A DNA stretch of 64,000 bases from positions 1 to 64,000 of the forward strand of contig JAGWTA010000001.1 in NCBI GenBank assembly GCA_028869185.1, given 5' to 3'. The notes under the pieces are model-generated. The model saw only the letters and a list, made by a program, of their open reading frames with translations. It made no database searches and was not told where the DNA came from. Of this stretch, positions 36,585 through 45,177 are shown piece by piece (the stretch's first letter is position 1; each line of letters starts with the position of its first letter). The DNA is from Hyphomicrobiales bacterium. GTDB lineage: Bacteria; Pseudomonadota; Alphaproteobacteria; Rhizobiales; Beijerinckiaceae. Position numbers and translations under genes: made by a program.

Positions 36585-37591
36585 CGGCTGGTGACGGGAT
36601 AAAGGCCGCGCGGTCGCCACAGCAGCACGGCGACCATCAGCGCGATATTGGAGACGAGCGCCACCTTGGGCGCGAGAAACCCGGCATAATTGGCGAGCAG
36701 CGCCAGCAGGATCGAGCCGATGAAACAGCCGCTGACCGAACCAAGGCCGCCGATGATGATGACGATGAAGGTCAGCACCATCATCTCGCCGCCCATCGAA
36801 GCATGCACCTGCTCGCGATAGAGCGCCCAGAGCATGCCGCCGAGCCCGGCGAGCGCGGAGCCGGCCATGAAAACGGCGACGAACAGCCGTCGGATGCGAT
36901 AGCCGAGCGCCTCGACCATCTCCTTGTTTTCAACGCCAGCGCGAATAAGCAGGCCGATCTTCGTGCGCGTGAGCGTGAATTGCAGCGCCGCAAAGACGAT
37001 CAGCCCGACGACGACAGCGAACAGGCGATATTTTTCGAGCGCCGCTCCGGCGAATTCGATCGAGCCGCGCAGCGCGTTCGGCAGCGGCAGCGGATTAATC
37101 TGCGGCCCGAAAATAGCGTAAAGCATCTGCTCGACCACGATGAGCCCGCCCATCGTGATCAGAATCTGTTTCAGATGCTGGCCGTAAACCGGTCGCACGA
37201 GCGCGCGCTCGAACACATAGCCCGCTGCGGCGGATGCAATCATCGCAAAAACCATCGCAGGCGCGAGCGCCATGAGATTGAGTCCGAGCGAATCGGCGCC
37301 TTGCAGCGCAGCCAGCGGCGTCAGTGCGACCATCGCAAGATAGGCGCCGACGGAAATGAAGGCGCCATGGCCGAAATTGAGCACGTCCATCAAGCCGAAA
37401 ACCAGCGTCAGTCCAGACGCCATGGCGAAAATCATCATGCCCATCGCAAGGCCCGCGAAGGTCAGCGTCAGCCAGGTCGGGAAGGAGCCGATCAGCGGCG
37501 CAGCGATCAGCGCCAGCGCGAAAGGCAGCAGGATCGGCAGATAATCCTTCTTTTGCTGCGGCAGCGCGGCGCCGGCGTCGATTGCTGTCAT
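36581..37591 (-). CDS. livH: LIV-type ABC transporter permease, LivH-like
   Basis: This is a 336-aa permease with GLTLVFGLMDVLNFGHGAFISVGAYL (family signature) and GYRIRRLFVAVFMAGSALAGLGGMLWAL. The long frame open upstream is ignored because the LivF stop overlaps the ATG at 37591 by four bases and the membrane part begins soon after it. It forms the heterodimeric channel with LivM. Confidence 0.92.
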   Translation of the reverse strand: MTAIDAGAALPQQKKDYLPILLPFALALIAAPLIGSFPTWLTLTFAGLAMGMMIFAMASGLTLVFGLMDVLNFGHGAFISVGAYLAMVALTPLAALQGADSLGLNLMALAPAMVFAMIASAAAGYVFERALVRPVYGQHLKQILITMGGLIVVEQMLYAIFGPQINPLPLPNALRGSIEFAGAALEKYRLFAVVVGLIVFAALQFTLTRTKIGLLIRAGVENKEMVEALGYRIRRLFVAVFMAGSALAGLGGMLWALYREQVHASMGGEMMVLTFIVIIIGGLGSVSGCFIGSILLALLANYAGFLAPKVALVSNIALMVAVLLWRPRGLYPVTSR

Positions 37592-38313
37592 TGGTGACTG
37601 TCCAGGCTGAGGCCGAGGAGGCTCTGTTGCAATGTCTTGTCCGCCGCAAGCGCCGCCATGTCGCCCTTGTGAATGATGCGGCCGGAATCCATGACAGCCA
37701 CATGCTGGCCGACATCCTGCGCGACGCGGAAATTCTGCTCGACCAGCAGGATCGTCGCGCCCGAACGCGCAATGTCCTTCAGACATTCGATCAGCGCGCC
37801 GACAATCGCAGGCGAAAGACCCTTGGTTGGCTCGTCAATCAGAAGCAGCTTGCGCTCCTCGATGATCGCGCGCGCGATCGAAAGCATCTGCTTCTGCCCG
37901 CCCGAAAGCGATCCTGCGCGCGACAGCCAGAACTTTTTCAGCGCCGGAAAGAAGCCGAAGATCCATTCGAGGCGCTTTTCGTCAGGCTCTGCGTCGCGCG
38001 CCGCCAGCACGATGTTTTCTTTCACGGTGAGATCGGAGAACACGCCCATGTTTTCTGGAACATAGGCGACGCCTGCGCGCGCAATCTCGGGCGTCGAGAG
38101 CTTTTCGATCGGCGCGCCGTCGAGATGGATCGCGCCATGCGAAGCCTGCCACAGTCCCATGATCGTGCGCAGCGTCGTCGTCTTTCCCGCGCCATTGCGG
38201 CCGAGCAGCATCGTCACGCCGCCGCGCGGCACGGTGAGGTCGACGCCATGCAGAATGTGGTAGCGCCCGATATGCGTCTGCACGCCCGACAGCGTCAGAA
38301 GGCCCGTGCTCAT
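37588..38313 (-). CDS. livF: LIV-type ABC transporter ATPase, LivF-like
   Basis: This is a 241-aa ATPase with Walker A GRNGAGKTTTLR (residues ~38-49), signature LSGGQKQML, Walker B KLLLIDEP and switch His in LVEQN. ENMGVFSDLTVKENI is the LivF-type Q-loop region. It overlaps LivG upstream and LivH downstream by four bases each. Confidence 0.93.
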   Translation of the reverse strand: MSTGLLTLSGVQTHIGRYHILHGVDLTVPRGGVTMLLGRNGAGKTTTLRTIMGLWQASHGAIHLDGAPIEKLSTPEIARAGVAYVPENMGVFSDLTVKENIVLAARDAEPDEKRLEWIFGFFPALKKFWLSRAGSLSGGQKQMLSIARAIIEERKLLLIDEPTKGLSPAIVGALIECLKDIARSGATILLVEQNFRVAQDVGQHVAVMDSGRIIHKGDMAALAADKTLQQSLLGLSLDSHQ

Positions 38314-39074
38314 GGCGAAGCCTCCGGGGCAATGCCGAGATAGGCCTGCTGCACGACAGGACTGGCGATCACGGCGGCCGGTTCTCCATCTGCGACACAG
38401 GCGCCGTTGGTCAGCACGATGATCCGGTCGGCGAGCGATCGCACGACATCCATCTTGTGTTCGACGAGAAGAATGATCTTCGATTTATCCTGCTTCAATC
38501 GCGCAATCAGATCGAGCACGACGGGCGCCTCGTCAACGCTCATGCCGGCTGTCGGCTCGTCGAACATGAACACGCGCGGATCGAGCGCGATCATCAGCGC
38601 GACTTCGAGTTTGCGCTGGTCGCCATGCGAGAGCGCGGCGGCCGGATGGGCGCGGCGGCTTTCGAGCGCGACGCTTTCGAGAATCTCGTCCGCGCGCGTC
38701 ATGAGATCGCGCCGCCCGCCCCAGGGTTGCATCATGTCGTAGTGAACGCCGCGCGCAGCCTGCACGGCCAGGCGCACATTTTCGGCAACGGTCAGGTTGG
38801 GAAAGAGATTGGTGAGCTGGAAAGCCCGCCCAAGGCCGCGCCGCGCGCGCAGCGGCGCGCTTTCGCCGGTAATGTCGACGCCATCGAGCAGCACCTTGCC
38901 CGCGCTCGCGCGCAGCTGGCCCGAGATGAGATTGAAATAGGTTGTCTTGCCCGCGCCGTTGGGCCCCACGATCGCTGTCGTCTGCCCCGGCGTGAACAGG
39001 CAGGAGACAGCATCGACGGCGACATGGCCGCCAAAACGGATCGTCAGGTCGCGCGTTTCGAGCGTGACGGACAT
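38310..39074 (-). CDS. livG: LIV-type ABC transporter ATPase, LivG-like
   Basis: This is a 254-aa ATPase with Walker A GPNGAGKTTYFN, a LivG-type insert FQLTNLFPNLTVAENVRLAVQA, signature LSHGDQRKLEVALMIA (the SHGDQ variant is typical of LivG), Walker B VFMFDEPTAGMS and LVEHKMDVV. The start at 39074 (MSVTLETRDL) begins the fold. It is separated from the binding-protein gene by a 76-bp spacer containing a long hairpin. Confidence 0.93.
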   Translation of the reverse strand: MSVTLETRDLTIRFGGHVAVDAVSCLFTPGQTTAIVGPNGAGKTTYFNLISGQLRASAGKVLLDGVDITGESAPLRARRGLGRAFQLTNLFPNLTVAENVRLAVQAARGVHYDMMQPWGGRRDLMTRADEILESVALESRRAHPAAALSHGDQRKLEVALMIALDPRVFMFDEPTAGMSVDEAPVVLDLIARLKQDKSKIILLVEHKMDVVRSLADRIIVLTNGACVADGEPAAVIASPVVQQAYLGIAPEASP

Positions 39075-39106
39075 TGCGCGCTCCCCGCAGCAGTTCTTGC
39101 GCAATC

Positions 39107-39143
39107 ATCGCCTGTCCCCGCAATCGATGCGGGGGCAGGCGAT
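39107..39143 (-). promoter_or_regulatory. Intercistronic hairpin between binding-protein and ATPase genes
   Basis: A 16-bp stem (arms 39107-39122 and 39128-39143, one G-U pair, 5-nt loop) lies between the binding-protein stop and the livG start. There is no T-run. Such stems after a binding-protein gene usually protect its mRNA and partly reduce downstream transcription, raising binding protein over the membrane components. Confidence 0.65.
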
Positions 39144-39150
39144 AAGAGTG

Positions 39151-40338
39151 TTACCGCTTGTTGCGGATCGGGATCGTCATGTCCTCGATCTTCAATTCGC
39201 GCGTCAGCTCGGGCACGGCCCAGGCGAGATTGGGATCGACCTTGATCTTGAACGCATACATGGATTGCAGCGCCTGATGGTCTTCCTTGCGGAAAATCAT
39301 CTTGCCCTTCGGCGTGTCGAATTCCATGCCTTCCATCGCGGCGATCAGCTTTTCCGTATCCGTCGACTGCGCTTTCGTGATCGCGGTCACGGCCGCTTCG
39401 GCCGCGGCAAATCCGCCGGCGGTGAAGAAGTCCGGCGGCGCGTTGAAGCGCTTTTGATGTTCTGCGACGAGCCAGTCGTTCGTCGGGTTCTTGGGAATGT
39501 CGTAGTAATAATACGTCGCTCCCTCCATGCCCGGATAATCCTTGTAGGCGGCCAGCGCCGGAAGGATATTGCCCCCGGTCGAAATTTCGATGCCGTAGCG
39601 CTTGGGATCCATGTCTTTCAGCTTGGCGAGCGGGTTGCCTGCGCCCGCCCAGATCACCCAGATGATCTTGCGGCCGGGCTTGTCCTTCAGCGCGTCGAAC
39701 AGGCGCTGCGCCGGGGCGGTGAAATCGGTCGTGCTGACGGGCGCATATTCTTCGGCCGCCAGCGTCGCGCCGGTTTTGGAGAGCGCCTCCTTGAACGCGG
39801 CGACGCCGTCGCGGCCGAACGCGTAGTCCTGCGCCAGCGTTGCGATGGTTACGCCCGGCTTGCCGATGGCGATTGCGTTGGAGATCGCGTCCTGCGAGGA
39901 GTTGCGCGCCGTGCGGAAAATGTAGCGGTTCCATTTGTCGCCGGTGATCTGGTCGGCGACCGCCGGTTCGACGATCAGAATCTTTTTCGATTCCTGCGCG
40001 ACGGGCAGCATCGCGAGCGCAGCGGCCGAAAACGTCGTGCCGATGGCCAGATCGGCCTTGTCGTCGTCATAGGCCTCCTGCAGCATTGTCTTGGCGATGT
40101 CGGGTTTGGACTGGTCGTCTTTCGTGATCAGCACGATCTTGCGCCCGCCGATCGCCATCGTTCCCTTCGTCGCATATTCGAGGCCAAGGCGCAGACCCGT
40201 TTCCGTTTGTTTGGCGTAGGCTTCGAGCGGTCCGGTGCGGCCGTGGATCAGCGCAATCTTGATGTCTTGGGCATAGGCGCTGGTTGCGCCGAGCAACGTC
40301 AGCACCGCCAGTGATTTCACGAAAGAGGAAACGCGCAT
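39151..40338 (-). CDS. LIV-type ABC transporter substrate-binding protein
   Basis: This is a 395-aa periplasmic type-I binding protein. The signal peptide MRVSSFVKSLAVLTLLGATSAYA is cleaved before QDIKIA. The mature part has GRTGPLEAYAKQTETGLRLGLEYAT, TFSAAALAMLPVAQESKKIL and LAQDYAFGRDGVAAFKEAL, the Leu/Ile/Val-binding-protein fold that also serves amides, urea and aromatic acids. The start at 40338 is preferred over an ATG two codons upstream because GGGGA then has proper spacing. It is the first gene of the operon. The ligand is unknown; linked hydrolases suggest an ester, amide or carboxylate (inference). Confidence 0.92.
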   Translation of the reverse strand: MRVSSFVKSLAVLTLLGATSAYAQDIKIALIHGRTGPLEAYAKQTETGLRLGLEYATKGTMAIGGRKIVLITKDDQSKPDIAKTMLQEAYDDDKADLAIGTTFSAAALAMLPVAQESKKILIVEPAVADQITGDKWNRYIFRTARNSSQDAISNAIAIGKPGVTIATLAQDYAFGRDGVAAFKEALSKTGATLAAEEYAPVSTTDFTAPAQRLFDALKDKPGRKIIWVIWAGAGNPLAKLKDMDPKRYGIEISTGGNILPALAAYKDYPGMEGATYYYYDIPKNPTNDWLVAEHQKRFNAPPDFFTAGGFAAAEAAVTAITKAQSTDTEKLIAAMEGMEFDTPKGKMIFRKEDHQALQSMYAFKIKVDPNLAWAVPELTRELKIEDMTIPIRNKR

Positions 40339-40431
40339 TCTCATCCCCGGTTCGGACCGCCATCGGTCCTTGCAGGGATCATCTAAACACGGCGGGCGCC
40401 CGCATGCCAGCCATGCAAAAAAAGAAAGCGC

Positions 40432-43400
40432 TTACGGCGCAATCGAACCGAAGTGATAGTTGAGTCCGATGCGCGCGATCTGTTCGTCGAAAGAACCGCG
40501 TGAGGCGACGAGCGCCGCGCTCGCCACGCCAAACGACGACACCAGCGCGACAGGCGCATTGGCGCGCGCGCCGAAGCGGTAATAGCCATATTCGGCTTTG
40601 ACGCTGACATCGGGCGAGATCATCCATTCGAGGCCCGCGCCCAATGTCCAGCCCGCCGCGGTGCGCGAAAGGCTCGCCAGCGCCGGCGGCGATACAATCG
40701 CGCCGCCAACCGCGCCGGTCCATTGCTGGAAGTAAGCCTGTTGTGTCGAAAGGCCAGCGAAAGCCGCGCCCGCCGTCGCATAGGCGAGCAGTGTGGGATT
40801 GGCGAGATAACCCGCCCGCACCCGCGCGGACGCCAGCCAGTCGATCGTGCGGCGACTGTCGACGACGAGCGTCGCCGTCGTATCGCCGGCCGCCTGCGCG
40901 CTGCTGGCGCCGACGCCCTGGCCGCGCGCGTTCGAGCCGGAGAAATCGGCTTCGAGACCGCCGACGAAGGAGCCCGATTTCACATTGTACCCGATTTGCG
41001 CGCCGCCGAATGCGCCATTGACCGGGCTATGTCCGAAGCCGGTCGCAGCCAGCGCCGAGATAACGGTCACGGGCCGCGCGAGCGCAACATCGAGAGCATT
41101 TGCGCCGGGAGCTGCGCGATAATCCTCGCCCGGCCGCACGTTCCACATGCGGCCTGCCGAAAGGCCGGCGTAAGCGCCCGCCCAATGCGGCGTCCAGCTT
41201 TGGTCTGCGCCCTTCACAAAGCGGGGCCGCTCCGTCCCGATGTCGGCGGCGTCGAACTGGTAATTCAGCCCGACCCTGAAAATGTGGCCATTGAAACGCG
41301 TGCGCGCCTGCGCAACCAGAACGTTCGACAGGCCCGCAGCCTGATTGGCGAACACGCCGCCGGCCTGGCCGGAGCCGAGATCGTAATAGAGATATTCGCC
41401 CTTGAGGCTGGCCTGTCTCGCAAAAAGCCATTCGAGGCCCGCGCCAGCCGTCCAGCCTGCGCGCCAGCCGCCGCCGTCGATCAGCATGCCGGACGAGCGC
41501 ATGATCGGCGCCGACAGCGCGCCGGCCCAGGCCTGCGCCGCCGCGACATGCGCATTCGTCTTGCCGAAGGCCAGACCCGCCGAACCATAGGCGAGCAGCG
41601 TCGGCGTCAGCAGATAGCCCGCGCGCGCCCGCGCCGTGCCGAGCCAGGCGACGCTCTTTTCGCTGGCGATCCGGCCAAGCGCGACGTCGCTCAGGCCGCC
41701 GCTCGTTGCGACGCCAGCGCCGCTGGCCTGCGCGCGATGGGCGCCGAGCGATTGAAAGTCGCCCTCAAGGCCGAGCACGGCGCCGCCGACCCGGATGTTG
41801 CGGCCGAACTGAACGCCTGCAACGCTCGCCGGGCCGCCCGCGCCGCGCCCCGCAAGGCTGGCGGCCGAAGCGCTGGCGTAGGGCGCGCCAAGGCCCGCAT
41901 CGAGCGCGTTGACGAGAGGCGTCGCCGCAAGCGCGGGACCGCGCGAACCATCGAGCGCGGCGCCGACGTTCACGCCCGCGTAAAATCCGGAGAAGGCGGA
42001 CTGCGCCGCGCGCGTCTGGGCGCCGGTCGCGCGCGCAAACAGCGGCGCGAAAGGCGACCCGTCGTATTTCATCGCGTAAACGAAATTCGCGCGGAATCCG
42101 CTGCCCTGATAGGGCAGGTTGGAGAAGGTTTTCGCGAGTTCGACGGAAGCCGTCTCCTCGAACGGGCCGCCAAACAGCCGCGCCTGTGCGCGCAGGCCTC
42201 CGCCCAGCGATTCGGCGGCGATCACGCGCTTCTCGCCAAACAGCGGCTGTTCGAGCACGCCGCGTCCCATCGCGGCAAACAGATAAGGCGTGACGACGCC
42301 CGCGCCCGCGCCGGTCTGGAACGCGAGGGGCCGCGACACTTCCAGGCGCGCGTTGAAGCCGCGGTCGACGTTGAGCGAACCGGCCGAGAAGCCGGACACT
42401 GCATCTGCGCCGTCGAGATTCAGTTGTTCGGGCAGCATCAGCGGACGCCCGAAGCCGGTCTGCGCCTTGGCGAAAAAGGCCAGTCGCGCGTCGCCGGGCA
42501 AAGGCTGCGACAGTTTCAGATCGAGTTTCAGCTTGTCGAAATCGGGGCTCGCGCCGGGGCGCGAGAGCGCCGTCGCGTCAAAGATCGTATTGGCGCGCCC
42601 GCCGATCCCGCGCGTATAGAACAGCGCCGTCGCGATGGTCGCGTCGGACGACCAGGGCGCGCGCGTGATCCACTCGCCAGCAAGGCGCAGGCTGTTGTAG
42701 CGGTCGCGGTAGAAATCGAAGATCGGCTGGCCGAAAGCGTCGATCAGCAGCGGCGCAGGGCCGCCTCGCTGGCGCCCCTCGATATGATAGAACCCGCCCT
42801 GAATGCGCACGACATTGCGCGCGGTCAGCAGCAGCGGATAGGTCGCGCGAATGTTGAAGCGCTCGAAGCTCGTCGAGAGATATTCGTCCGGGTTGACGAA
42901 CAGGCCCGCCGGCGTGTTCGGCCGCGTGCGCACCGACGTGTAGGACGCGTTCAGCACGAGGCCGTCGAATCCGATCGGCAGCGAGAAGGCGCCGCTGAGC
43001 GTCTGGAATTTCGCGGCGCCGTCGAAATAGCGGTCGATGTTGCGGCCGGACGAAACGTCGACCTGGAACTGTTCGCCCCAGCCGAGCGCATTATTGATCG
43101 CGAGCGATTTGAAAAACTCGATGTTGCCGAGCCGGTTGGGTAGACGATTGTCGACGCCCGCCGCCGCCAAAACCATCGAATGCTTGGCCGACACGACCAG
43201 AATGCTGGCGCCAGGCGCTGCGCCCGGTTTCAGCGCGACGGCGCCCACGAGGCCGGCGATGTCGCCGAGCAAAAGCACGCGCCGGTCGAATTCGGCTTGC
43301 GCAAGACCGCGACGGCCAACCAGCGGCTGCAGGCGGCCCAACGCGAGCGCGCGCTCGCGCTCGGGAACCCCGGAAACATCTATGGCGGCGATATAGCCGT

Positions 43401-43854
43401 CGACGACGGCGATCTGCGCCGTCTGTCTGCGAAAGTCGGCGGAGGCGTCGACGCGCACGAGCGGATAGCCGGCGCCAGTGTAAAGCGCGCGCACCGCCGC
43501 CGCTGCGGCGTCGAGATCGGCCTGCGTGACGCGCCGCCCTTCGAGGCCATGCGCAATGCGCGCGGTCTCTTGCGCAAAAACCGGATAGCCGCCGGTCACG
43601 CGGACCTGCCGCACCAGGCCGGCGCCGCCCTTGCGGCGGGATGCAGGCGCGGCATGCTCTCTCGTGACGTCGATTTCGCCGCGCTGCATGCGCGGCTCGG
43701 GCGCCAGGGTCTGCGGATTGAACCCCTCGCGGCTCACGCGCTCCAGCGTTTGCGTCGCGGCCGGGCGCGCGGCGAGCGCCATCGCGCAAACCGAAGCCAG
43801 CAAAACCGCGCGCCGCAGCGCCCGAGCGTCATTTTGGCCGATACGAATTCTCAC
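40432..43854 (-). CDS. TpsB/FhaC-type outer-membrane transporter fused to two Omp25-like barrels
   Basis: This is a ~1140-aa outer-membrane protein. A signal peptide (RRAVLLASVCAMALAARPAATQ) precedes a POTRA-like region (VRQVRVTGGYPVFAQETARIAHGLEGRRVTQ; LYTGAGYPLVRVDAS) and a ShlB/FhaC/HecB-type barrel (IEFFKSLAINNALGWGEQFQVDVSSG and on) to about residue 610. Two Omp25/Omp31-type barrels follow, starting FSGFYAGVNVGA and HWAGAYAGLSAG; they share ARxRAGYLxxPTLLAY, AGAGLEW/LGAGLEW and a terminal GLNYxF. The usual TpsB ends after its barrel, so the two extra barrels are unusual. The GTG at 43854 is chosen because the signal peptide follows; an ATG at 43941 is possible. It is divergent from a curlin-like gene cluster. 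Confidence 0.85.
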   Translation of the reverse strand: MRIRIGQNDARALRRAVLLASVCAMALAARPAATQTLERVSREGFNPQTLAPEPRMQRGEIDVTREHAAPASRRKGGAGLVRQVRVTGGYPVFAQETARIAHGLEGRRVTQADLDAAAAAVRALYTGAGYPLVRVDASADFRRQTAQIAVVDGYIAAIDVSGVPERERALALGRLQPLVGRRGLAQAEFDRRVLLLGDIAGLVGAVALKPGAAPGASILVVSAKHSMVLAAAGVDNRLPNRLGNIEFFKSLAINNALGWGEQFQVDVSSGRNIDRYFDGAAKFQTLSGAFSLPIGFDGLVLNASYTSVRTRPNTPAGLFVNPDEYLSTSFERFNIRATYPLLLTARNVVRIQGGFYHIEGRQRGGPAPLLIDAFGQPIFDFYRDRYNSLRLAGEWITRAPWSSDATIATALFYTRGIGGRANTIFDATALSRPGASPDFDKLKLDLKLSQPLPGDARLAFFAKAQTGFGRPLMLPEQLNLDGADAVSGFSAGSLNVDRGFNARLEVSRPLAFQTGAGAGVVTPYLFAAMGRGVLEQPLFGEKRVIAAESLGGGLRAQARLFGGPFEETASVELAKTFSNLPYQGSGFRANFVYAMKYDGSPFAPLFARATGAQTRAAQSAFSGFYAGVNVGAALDGSRGPALAATPLVNALDAGLGAPYASASAASLAGRGAGGPASVAGVQFGRNIRVGGAVLGLEGDFQSLGAHRAQASGAGVATSGGLSDVALGRIASEKSVAWLGTARARAGYLLTPTLLAYGSAGLAFGKTNAHVAAAQAWAGALSAPIMRSSGMLIDGGGWRAGWTAGAGLEWLFARQASLKGEYLYYDLGSGQAGGVFANQAAGLSNVLVAQARTRFNGHIFRVGLNYQFDAADIGTERPRFVKGADQSWTPHWAGAYAGLSAGRMWNVRPGEDYRAAPGANALDVALARPVTVISALAATGFGHSPVNGAFGGAQIGYNVKSGSFVGGLEADFSGSNARGQGVGASSAQAAGDTTATLVVDSRRTIDWLASARVRAGYLANPTLLAYATAGAAFAGLSTQQAYFQQWTGAVGGAIVSPPALASLSRTAAGWTLGAGLEWMISPDVSVKAEYGYYRFGARANAPVALVSSFGVASAALVASRGSFDEQIARIGLNYHFGSIAP

Positions 43855-44210
43855 GCCCCCATTCGCAAAATTTGAAGTCGTAACAAAATCAAGGTCAAAG
43901 AAAATAATAGCATAGAGGGGCCTCTTTCGCGACCTTTGCATTGCAATCCCCTGTTGAAACCAAGGAATTGTGACGCGAAAGCCACGCCCCGCAGGCCTGC
44001 GCGCAACCGGGAATTAACCCTGCTAATCCGTTTATAACCACATCAGGCGAACGGATACGGTTTATCGGGCGCGACGATTCAAGCAATACTAATTTTAACT
44101 TAAATTCATATCGCAATTAACAAATTATCAAGCAAATATACTTGCACGAAGTCGATAGGGACTTCGCTTGCCGGCCTGTTTTGGGGGACGGTTCAACAGG
44201 GAGAACGATC
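43855..44210. promoter_or_regulatory. AT-rich divergent region between TpsB fusion and curlin-like genes
   Basis: These 356 bp are markedly AT-rich compared with the flanks and contain no gene. Near the right end a short hairpin CGAAGTC-N6-GACTTCG (about 44148-44167) lies in the leader of the first curlin-like gene. The region probably carries two divergent promoters and regulator sites, perhaps for the LuxR-type protein encoded at 45371-46051. Confidence 0.5.
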
Positions 44211-44489
44211 ATGAAAAAGCTTCTCATCGCCACCGCCGCTGTTTTCGCTCTGTCCGCTTCGGCTTTCGCCGGCGCCGGCAACATCAACATCTCCGGCGTC
44301 GGCCAGGCCGGCATCGACAATCTGGCGGCCGTCAGCCAGGGCGGGTTCCGCAACGTGAACGTCTCGATGGTCGGCCAGGTCGGCGTGAACAACGGCGCCG
44401 GCGTCACGCAGGGCGGCGCCTTCAACCACAACACCTCCAGCGTTCTTCAGTTCGGCGCGGGCAACACGGCCCTCGTTTCGCAGCAGTAA
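44211..44489 (+). CDS. Curlin-repeat protein (CsgA/CsgB-like), major candidate
   Basis: This is a 92-aa secreted protein. A signal peptide (MKKLLIATAAVFALSASAFA) precedes three curlin-type repeats of the form x-Q-x-G-x-x-N-x-A-x-V-x-Q: VGQAGIDNLAAVSQ, VGQVGVNNGAGVTQ and VLQFGAGNTALVSQQ. These Gln/Asn/Gly repeats form stacked beta-strands in amyloid curli fibres. It is shorter than E. coli CsgA (five repeats). The ribosome site is GGGAG. It is the first gene of a cluster with two further curlin-like or associated genes and a 36-aa ORF, divergent from a TpsB-barrel fusion. Confidence 0.85.
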   Translation: MKKLLIATAAVFALSASAFAGAGNINISGVGQAGIDNLAAVSQGGFRNVNVSMVGQVGVNNGAGVTQGGAFNHNTSSVLQFGAGNTALVSQQ

Positions 44490-44550
44490 GCGTTGAGCGG
44501 CTGCGTCCTGGGGGCGCAGCCGCCCTCTGTTCGGAGACTGGGAGGCGAAT

Positions 44551-44913
44551 ATGAAAACGTTCATCGTTAGAATCGCCGCAGCAGCCCTTTGCGCCGGCGG
44601 CGCGCTGGCTGCTGCGCCTGCGAACGCGGGCTCGGCCCCGCCTGGCTTCACCATATCGCCCGGCAAGGTCGTTTATGCCGTCAAGAATCCGCAGGTCGAT
44701 CTTTACGCTGCGGTTCAGGTTGGCGGCGGTTCGATCAGCGTCAACCAGGACAGCGCCTACAACGTCTCTTCGGTGACGCAGGTCGGTCCAACCGTCAGCG
44801 CGACAATCACGCAGCATGGAACGCGCAACACCGCCGTCGCAACACAGGTCGGACGGCATTCGACAGTCAGCATCGTCCAGTTCGGCCCGCCAGTGAGCGC
44901 GCTCAACGATTGA
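44551..44913 (+). CDS. Curlin-repeat protein, second copy (nucleator-like candidate)
   Basis: This is a 120-aa secreted protein with a signal peptide ending in APANAG. A ~35-residue unique segment (SAPPGFTISPGKVVYAVKNP) precedes repeat-like strands AAVQVGGGSISVNQ, VSSVTQVGPTVSATITQ, HGTRNTAVATQ and VGRHSTVSIVQFG. The repeats are more degenerate than in the upstream gene, as in CsgB-type nucleators; that role is inference. It has a GGGAGG ribosome site 6 bases upstream and lies 61 bp after the first curlin gene. Confidence 0.8.
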   Translation: MKTFIVRIAAAALCAGGALAAAPANAGSAPPGFTISPGKVVYAVKNPQVDLYAAVQVGGGSISVNQDSAYNVSSVTQVGPTVSATITQHGTRNTAVATQVGRHSTVSIVQFGPPVSALND

Positions 44914-44923
44914 GGAGGCGACC

Positions 44924-45175
44924 ATGCGCGACAGCAAATTTGAACGCGCCGCACTCATCGGTCTCTTCGTTTTCGGCGCCGCGAGCGCGCGCGCCGACGA
45001 AAGGACGGTGCGCGTCGAGCGAACCGACCGGCAAGGCAATCGCGCCGTGATTGTTCAATCCAATAACGGTCGGGACGAATCCCCGCAGGAGCGGACAATC
45101 ATTCACGGGGAAGGGTTCGTCATCCTGCGTCAGGCCAGCGGCGCCAATAGCGCCATCATCATTCAGGGAGAGTGA
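44924..45175 (+). CDS. Small secreted curli-associated protein
   Basis: This is an 83-aa protein with a signal-like N-terminus (ALIGLFVFGAASARA) and two weak repeat-like strands: QGNRAVIVQSNNG, and FVILRQASGANSAIIIQGE at the very end. It follows the second curlin gene by 10 bp with a strong GAGGAGG site. It may be a third, minor fibre subunit or a CsgC/CsgH-like chaperone; the sequence does not decide between these. Confidence 0.65.
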   Translation: MRDSKFERAALIGLFVFGAASARADERTVRVERTDRQGNRAVIVQSNNGRDESPQERTIIHGEGFVILRQASGANSAIIIQGE

Positions 45176-45177
45176 CG

